Assembly: GCA_001970955.1 (NCBI GenBank)
Contig: MPUH01000537.1
Coordinates: 1-47,154, forward strand
Direction of reading: 5' to 3'
Source: Stentor coeruleus
Lineage: Eukaryota > Ciliophora > Heterotrichea > Heterotrichida > Stentoridae
Length of the DNA: 47,154 nucleotides
The translations under genes and the position numbers were made by a program. This document shows positions 41,117 through 47,154 of this stretch, piece after piece (within the stretch, counting starts at the first letter, position 1; every line of letters begins with the position of its first letter). The notes beneath the pieces were generated by a model. The model worked only from the letters and a program-made list of their open reading frames with translations, ran no database searches and had not been told where the DNA came from.

Positions 41117-42851
41117 CCGTTAATTTTTAAATAACCATTAATGAATGATGCTTTTAAAATTTACTAAAAGATAATTGGAGAATTGTTTTAATCTGAAAAA
41201 AATAGATTAATAAGCACTCTTTATATTGATTGAGATGCTAATTTTTTATAGATTATAATAGTAATTTATTATTGGCCAAATTTAGAGGCAAAAAATGATA
41301 TACATAACCCCAGGCAAATTTAAATTAATACTTACTTAGCAACTAAGCAATTGCATTATATTAAAAGACTTTTACATTTGAAATATTAATTTTAACTTGA
41401 TGATTTGGACTGAGAAAAAATATATTCTTTTGCTATTGAATCACCATTTAAACAAAATCAAGCTAGTTAAAATGGGAAATCGCTAATGAAAAAGTCTCTA
41501 AAATTACATTAAAACTTAATTTATTAAAAAGACAAGCTTCTGAGGATAAAATTTTAGAGTGATTTAAGTAATTAATAAAACTAAAACATATTGACAATTA
41601 GTTTTAAAATTTATGAGAATATATGAGATTTTACTAGATAATTAATTATAAGATATGCTAAGGAATTATTTTTTGAGCAGATGAAAGTGAATTATATGGT
41701 GGATTTGGTAAATTATTTAGAATAAATAAAATATTTTATATAGAATATGAAACTAGATCAGTTTTTCCATTCTTTGGCTGTAAATTCTCTTTTTTAGTAT
41801 AAATTGCTTCATATTTATAACTTACACTATATTATATTTACCCTGTTATCATGTATATTGATAGATATTACCTATATTATAAGTAAATAACGCTTTTATT
41901 TAATGAATATTCCCAGCAATTCATTAGAAAGTTCAGGTCCTATACTTATGAAGTCAATATCTTCTAGTAATGGAATGTAAATGAAAGCAAATATTCCTTC
42001 CCAAGGTAGTAACAAGTGACCATATAACTATATCCATACTTTCAGGTGTGAGAATACTGGAAAGATATAAGAATGAAGAGTAAAAAAATTTAGTATAGAA
42101 AATAAGTTAGGATAAGTATTTTCTTTTCTTTATAATTTTTAAGGCTACTTTAAGTTCAACAAATATAATATATACATAAAATTTAAAAAAGAATTATTAT
42201 TGTGTATTAAGCTAACGTTTCTATAAGCTTATTGAGCGTTTTAAATTAGAATTTACCTTACTTTACCTTAGCTATTAATTTTCTTTTTATTTTATTTTGA
42301 GACTTTTAGTTTAGTTTATTGCAAAAGACATAAGCTCTGTGAATTATAAAACTATTCACTCCATGTTCTTGGCTTCCTAAACTTTGTCAGTTTTACTATT
42401 CATATATACATTAATAATTTAAGTTGATAAATATAGGCTTTTTCTCCAAAATAAACTGATTAAATGGCTATACTTCCTCAAATTTTAATAATAATATGTA
42501 AGTTGCCTATTAGGGATAATTTATTACAGCTATAGAATATTTTAATACAATCTATAACAAGTATTGCTTCAATCACAATTTATTTATACTTTAATGATTC
42601 TGCAAACAGAATTTTTAGGCCTAAGCATATAGTACCCTTTATTTTTTATAAAACTCAATCCTAATTATATATAGTTTACTTTAAAAGTACTATTTTGACA
42701 TAAAATTATTATAAGCATGCAAGTTTCAGTCTTAAAATTCCTTTTTAATATTTTTATGGAATAAAGAAAATTTTCAAAAGTAAATTGCCCTTATTATCTC
42801 TTAGTGTCGAATCTTAAATTTATATATTCATTATGATTAATATATATATAT
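41117..42851. other. 1.7-kb intergenic region with two possible coding relics
   Basis: No intact gene. About 41590-41870 (+) reads IIRYAKELFFEQMKVNYMVD, LVNYLE, TAA, IKYFI, TAG, NMKLDQFFHSLAVNSLF in one frame. About 41904-42070 (+) reads MNIPSNSLESSGPILMKSIS, SSNGM, TAA, MKANIPSQGSNK, TGA, PYNYIHTFRCENTGK. Both look like eroded coding sequence; neither is identified. The last 250 bases are an AT-rich 5' flank ending in a (ta) run before the ATG. Confidence 0.35.
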
Positions 42852-44339
42852 ATGAAAACTGTAAAACTTAAGCCTCTATATCTGAAAAACACTGATATAC
42901 TAATTCAGCCCCCTGACTTCCTTACTGAGTCTTTCGACAATACTTTGAAAAACAACTCTCCTATCCCTATGAGCTCAATAGAAAATCTTACAAGCTTACT
43001 TAGAGGAAGGTCATTTAAACCTGTAAATACAGTAGGAAACAGATTTCTGAGTGAAGAAAAAGATTCAGTTGAAAAACTTTCATTTTTTAAAGAACGTGCA
43101 AGAAGGCACACTAGATCTCCTTTAACTAAACGATATACATTTCGAAGAACTTTGAGCAATCTTGCAAATGTTGATGGTTCGACAATAGTTCAATCGACAA
43201 AACGAATTGAAGAAGCCAAAGAAACACCTACTTTTGAAAGTCTACTTAGGTCATTAACAAGTACTGACAGAGCTAGAAGGAAAACAATCGAACAGGAAAT
43301 GCACAAGTATACAGAAAGCAATAAGACATATGAATCTAACTTAGCTATAAAAATGCAGCATTTAGAATTGAACCAAGATATAAACACCCGTCAAATATCA
43401 AAAGTGAAGTTAGAAATAGAAAATTACAAGAATCAAATGATACAACTAGAAAAGGAATATAAAGACAGCATGAATAGCATAACATTACAAAATACTGAGC
43501 AGGCACTTTCTGCTTTCAAGGTTAATGGGAAGAAAAAAACGAATATGGAAGTTAAAGAAGATCGTGAATATTTTACTTTAAAGCAAAGAATTCGAACATT
43601 AAAAAGTGACATTCATACAAAATTCATAGAAAATTTAGAAAATTCGCAACGAGTTTTAGCACAATACAAATTACAACTAGAAACTTTACAAGAAAATAAG
43701 AAAATTATGATAAAAGAAAAAAGAGAAATGCAAGAAATTTTGATTTCATTTTATTGCAAGACCTTGAAAGATGGAATGGATCTTAGGGAAGATGGAATAA
43801 AGTGGTGCATTAAGGCTACGTGGAAGCTGTCTCAGCCTATACCATTTAGATCTTTTCCTAAATTTTTAGATGATGAATCTGCACAATTTTTGCTTAGAAC
43901 TTCGCAGTTGGAGTTAGAGATTGAAAATTTAAAAGAAAAGCTAGATAAGTATAGAGAACAGATTAAAAAAGATAGTTCACAGAATAGACTTGCAAAGACA
44001 CAAAAGGAACTCTTTAATGTTATTCGCAGTCGTTTAAAACAAATTACTCAGAAATCTCAGTTTTTGAATTCTAATACAACAGTGACTGAAGACACTTTAA
44101 GCACCTCTTATTTTGATACATCTTGTGATAAATATACTGATATTAGTTCACTTAAAGTGCAAATCAGAGAAAAAGAAAAACTTAAAAGCATTTTAACTGA
44201 TCAAGAAATCAAAAGAGTTGTGCAAAACTATAAGCCTGAAGCAGATAATAATATTGGGATTATGCATATTATAAGAGCATTAGTAGGAGATAAAGTGAGA
44301 GTCTACCGAGCCATGGCTTCTTCAATTAAAAATAATTAG
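42852..44339 (+). CDS. Coiled-coil protein, 495 aa
   Basis: ATG at 42852 directly after a short TA repeat, TAG stop. Residues 1-130 are basic and Ser/Arg-rich (RRHTRSPLTKRYTFRRTLSN), likely disordered. Residues about 140-310 and 350-400 are heptad-rich coiled coil. A conserved-looking insert, MDLREDGIKWCIKATWKLSQ, lies between them. The C-terminus (GIMHIIRALVGDKVRVYRAM) is helical. The layout resembles ciliary or centriolar coiled-coil proteins but I recognise no family. Confidence 0.75.
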   Translation: MKTVKLKPLYLKNTDILIQPPDFLTESFDNTLKNNSPIPMSSIENLTSLLRGRSFKPVNTVGNRFLSEEKDSVEKLSFFKERARRHTRSPLTKRYTFRRTLSNLANVDGSTIVQSTKRIEEAKETPTFESLLRSLTSTDRARRKTIEQEMHKYTESNKTYESNLAIKMQHLELNQDINTRQISKVKLEIENYKNQMIQLEKEYKDSMNSITLQNTEQALSAFKVNGKKKTNMEVKEDREYFTLKQRIRTLKSDIHTKFIENLENSQRVLAQYKLQLETLQENKKIMIKEKREMQEILISFYCKTLKDGMDLREDGIKWCIKATWKLSQPIPFRSFPKFLDDESAQFLLRTSQLELEIENLKEKLDKYREQIKKDSSQNRLAKTQKELFNVIRSRLKQITQKSQFLNSNTTVTEDTLSTSYFDTSCDKYTDISSLKVQIREKEKLKSILTDQEIKRVVQNYKPEADNNIGIMHIIRALVGDKVRVYRAMASSIKNN

Positions 44340-45249
44340 ATCTAAAATGCAATTAAAAATCTCTTATCTTTAAAATATGCAAGAATATTCTTTATTCATA
44401 TAAAGCTATATAAAATTTAAGAAGTTTTCTAGCTATTATTATATATGCTAATAGATTAATGTTACTTATTAAAATAATTAAATATTTTATATAATAGAAA
44501 TTTTGACTAAAAGATAATCAAATGATTATTTAATCTCATATGTCCCCATACTATATAAAAAAGGTAAGCAATCATTAAATGTTTTAGCAAAATAAATTTT
44601 ATTTTAATTATTATGAATTTAAATTTATACAGTTATAATTCCTAATCAAAATAAAAAAATTCTTTAATTATCTTGGAGTATAGGGTTAATTTGTTTGAAA
44701 CTATCAAAGCTAATTCTTTAAGTATAATTTAAATTTTAAACATATAACAACACAAATTTTTGACACTATCTTGCATTTTCTCAAATATACCTACCAAAAT
44801 CTTATTTAATTAGTTATAAGAACTTAATATTCTCAATCAAATGAAAATTACAAAATTTAACTAAATGAGATTGCTGCTCAAACTTTTATATGGTTTTTAC
44901 TCTGTAACACTTATCTTAAGAGTGGTTTAATCTATTCATAACTCTAACTTAATTTCTATTCAGTATCAGAATTAAATTCATTAAAATATATGAACTCATA
45001 AGCTGCCAAATTATATGACTAATATATACTAATCAAGGCCCTTAAAAATATAGATTTGAATGTAGATTTTAATAAAAAAGTAAGTATTTACAGAAAAAGA
45101 CATTTGATAGCAGATATCATAAGGCTTATTATTTAGCAGAGATTAACTGAAAAGAAAAAATCATTTTATTGATAGCATAAAAGGTATTAGTTTTTAGAAT
45201 AAGGCAATTTATATCTAATGAGTTTATAAATTATATTCTTTGAATGAAT
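44340..45249. other. AT-rich region, no gene seen
   Basis: Very AT-rich with no coding frame, RNA gene or relic that I can support. Confidence 0.5.
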
Positions 45250-45683
45250 CAGAAAGTACTCTTGAGTTTTTAGTGCCTTTATTTTGTAAGTCTTTTAATG
45301 ATAATTCAAAAACTACTGCAGGTTTTTAGTTAAATCAGGGGAATATTTTACAAAAATATCACAAAAAATTTGATGCAAGACTAAAAAATAATTTAATGGA
45401 GTGGCCTAATAAACAGTAATTCACAAGTATTCTCTGAAGGAAAAATTATCTCTTGCAGTATATTAGTATTAAGTTTTTTAAAGGCGAATCGCTGAATAAA
45501 GATATTTTATTATATAAAAGTGCTATGACTGCTTAGTAGCTTTGAATATGTATCCAGAAGGAATAGAATAAACTACTGGGTGTGGTTTTCAACTGAAGCT
45601 TATACTATGGCACCTGAAGCCTATGGAACTTTTAAAGAAGATATGAAAATTTATGAGCTAGGAGTTTATGGAAAAACAATTTA
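45250..45683 (+). pseudogene. Second protein kinase relic (beta4 to subdomain IX)
   Basis: Frame one reads FCKSFNDNSKT (strand beta4), GF-TAG-LNQGNILQKYHKKFDARL (hinge and helix D), LKNNLMEWPNKQ-TAA-FTSIL-TGA-RKNYLL (helix E), and LNKDILLYK (catalytic-loop region, N..ILL). A frameshift then gives IKVL-TGA-LLSSFEYVSRRN (a lost DFG), NYWVWFSTEAYTMAPEAYGT (the APE motif) and FKEDMKIYELGVYGK. The order follows a NEK- or SCY1-like kinase fold. Stops and the frameshift rule out function. Confidence 0.65.
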
Positions 45684-45954
45684 AAATAAGCATTGGCCAG
45701 ATTAAAAAAAATTTATCCTGTTCATTATTTCAATGCCGCAATCGTTTGTGATTATATCTATGAAGATATATAAATCTATATAGATTTATAAACCCAAAAA
45801 ATAGCCGACACACAATTAATTAGGAAACTTTCTTGTAAAGAATAGTCAAAGTGATTTTTTATAATAAAATGTATTTAAATTAATAATTCCAGTTTATATA
45901 TCATTTATGTATCAGTTTATGTAAAATAATATCAGTTTATGTATAATGGGTGTT

Positions 45955-46215
45955 ACTTTACTTTAGCCAATTTAGCTTATTAAGCCTAACCTAATTGGAG
46001 CCTCTTGTGTCCAATATTAAATCTGCTTGCTCTCCAACAGCTTCAATTTTAGCTTTGTTCAGGCTTCAACAGCACTGTACAGGCTATATCAAACCTATTC
46101 GTAACCAAACGGCTTTCCTAATCCAAAATTTCAGATTCCGACTAATTCCTTCTTTCTTCTCTTATTTTTACTAGCCTTTCTGACCTTCTCAAGCCTAATA
46201 ACGCTTTGCTATGAT
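45955..46215 (-). pseudogene. Unidentified helical coding relic
   Basis: Minus strand: SKALLGLRRSERLVKIREER, RN, TAG, SESEILD, TAG, ESRLVTNRFDIACTVLLKPE; a one-base shift gives KAKIEAVGEQADLILDTRGS, N, TAG, VRLNKLNWLK. Charged, helical composition and higher GC than the surroundings. All three internal stops are TAG. Family unknown. Confidence 0.45.
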
Positions 46216-47154
46216 TATTATTTTAATCATTCTGAATTTAGCTTAATATATAGTTTGAATGATATAAATGATCACTATGATATATTGGAAAAGTTATCAA
46301 TACTCTTTTAAATACACTTTAAATTTTTATATGGTTTGATTGTATAGCATTTTGTTGATAATTTTAAATAGAAAATATCTAGAATAACAGATATTAATTA
46401 TATTTTATATGAAAAAGTTATCTATATCTATTTATATATCAGAATTGTTTTTATATAATATTGTTATGAAAAATTTCTATGGTAGTGTTCTATGTATTAA
46501 TTTTTATTAAATATTCCAAATAAATGCTTAAAATTATAAAATATATGTTGCGGACAAAAATAAACTTTTCTTCTTATTTGTAACAACATGTATTCTATAA
46601 AATCTATATGATGTCTTTGATATGGAATATATGCATATTTGATATTCATGATTTGATAATTTCTATAATTTTAATAAATTTCATATTGAAAATTGAGTTA
46701 ACTTATCCTGCATAATCTTTTTTTATGGGAAAACTTATGATAATTATTAACAGTTTAATGTTTATGATACAACAATTACAAATAAGTTTTTTATGCAATT
46801 AATGCCTTGCATATTTAAATTATGATATGGTAATATATGTTAGGATGTTATGAAAACTATATTGTAACATTTATATGTAAATAAAGATAGGAAAACTGTG
46901 GTGTATATGATATATTATCTTACTCTCACTAGGTGTTACCTCTGATTAAACAATTTAGATTTATTATCTAAAATTTTTTGGAAAAATTATGTAATTTATG
47001 ATATGAGTTTATATGAACAATATAAAGTGATTAATATTATAAATTAAGTAATGAGGTTAATAAATTTATGGTTTGTATTTTGATAATTAATATATATGAT
47101 ATTGAGTATCGATAAAAAATTATGTAATAATAATTAAATATAACTCGATAAAAT
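46216..47154. other. AT-rich right end, nothing recognised
   Basis: Extremely AT-rich sequence with no ORF, no relic, no telomeric repeat and no RNA gene that I can support. Confidence 0.55.

Noticed and set aside
1..47154. tRNA, rRNA, CRISPR or telomeric repeats
   Set aside because: No tRNA T-loop with matching stems, rRNA core, spaced repeat array or telomeric tandem repeat was seen by eye.

Overview
The window looks like somatic (macronuclear-type) DNA of a heterotrich ciliate close to Stentor. Seven introns can be placed, all exactly 15 nt long, all starting GTA, ending AG and carrying an A at intron position 10. The genes read with the standard code: tryptophan is TGG throughout long ORFs, stops are mostly TAA or TAG, and one intact gene ends in TGA. 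The sequence is AT-rich, genes are compact, and several products are ciliary (LC8 dynein light chain, sperm-tail PG-rich repeat protein, CDKL kinase, and a FAM221 relic). The assignment rests on these traits; no rRNA or tRNA was seen.

Layout. 1-9 kb carries three minus-strand genes: a giant helical-repeat protein running off the left edge, a ubiquitin-like/PI4-kinase gamma fusion, and a coiled-coil GAS2-domain protein. 9-15.3 kb is a decaying zone: a PP2C relic with an assembly gap, an intact O-methyltransferase, a kinase relic, a heavily damaged TBC1D23-like gene and an unidentified relic. 15.9-21.3 kb holds MON2, a Rab GTPase starting 12 nt behind it, and a small CaaX-box protein. 22-30.8 kb holds CDC123, a basic unknown protein, a PG-rich repeat protein, a VTT-domain membrane protein followed after 5 nt by an unknown gene, and a coiled-coil protein. 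31-37.7 kb holds an RCC1-like relic, a Ras GTPase, a divergent pair (unknown small protein and LC8), a CDKL kinase with three mini-introns, and an unknown protein. 37.8-44.3 kb holds a FAM221 relic, a two-pass receptor-like protein, a DHHC palmitoyltransferase and a coiled-coil protein. The last 2.8 kb has no intact gene but contains a second kinase relic and another coding relic.

Functionally the intact genes point to membrane traffic and lipid signalling (MON2, Rab, PI4K gamma, VTT, DHHC, Ras), microtubule and cilium biology (GAS2 domain, PG-rich repeat, LC8, CDKL) and translation control (CDC123). The most notable results are the density of recognisable gene relics in spaces that look intergenic, the uniform 15-nt introns (one hidden in frame in the kinase), two gene pairs separated by only 5 and 12 nt, and a consistent strand asymmetry of base composition in the flanks. 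I found no clear candidate for a wholly new molecular system.
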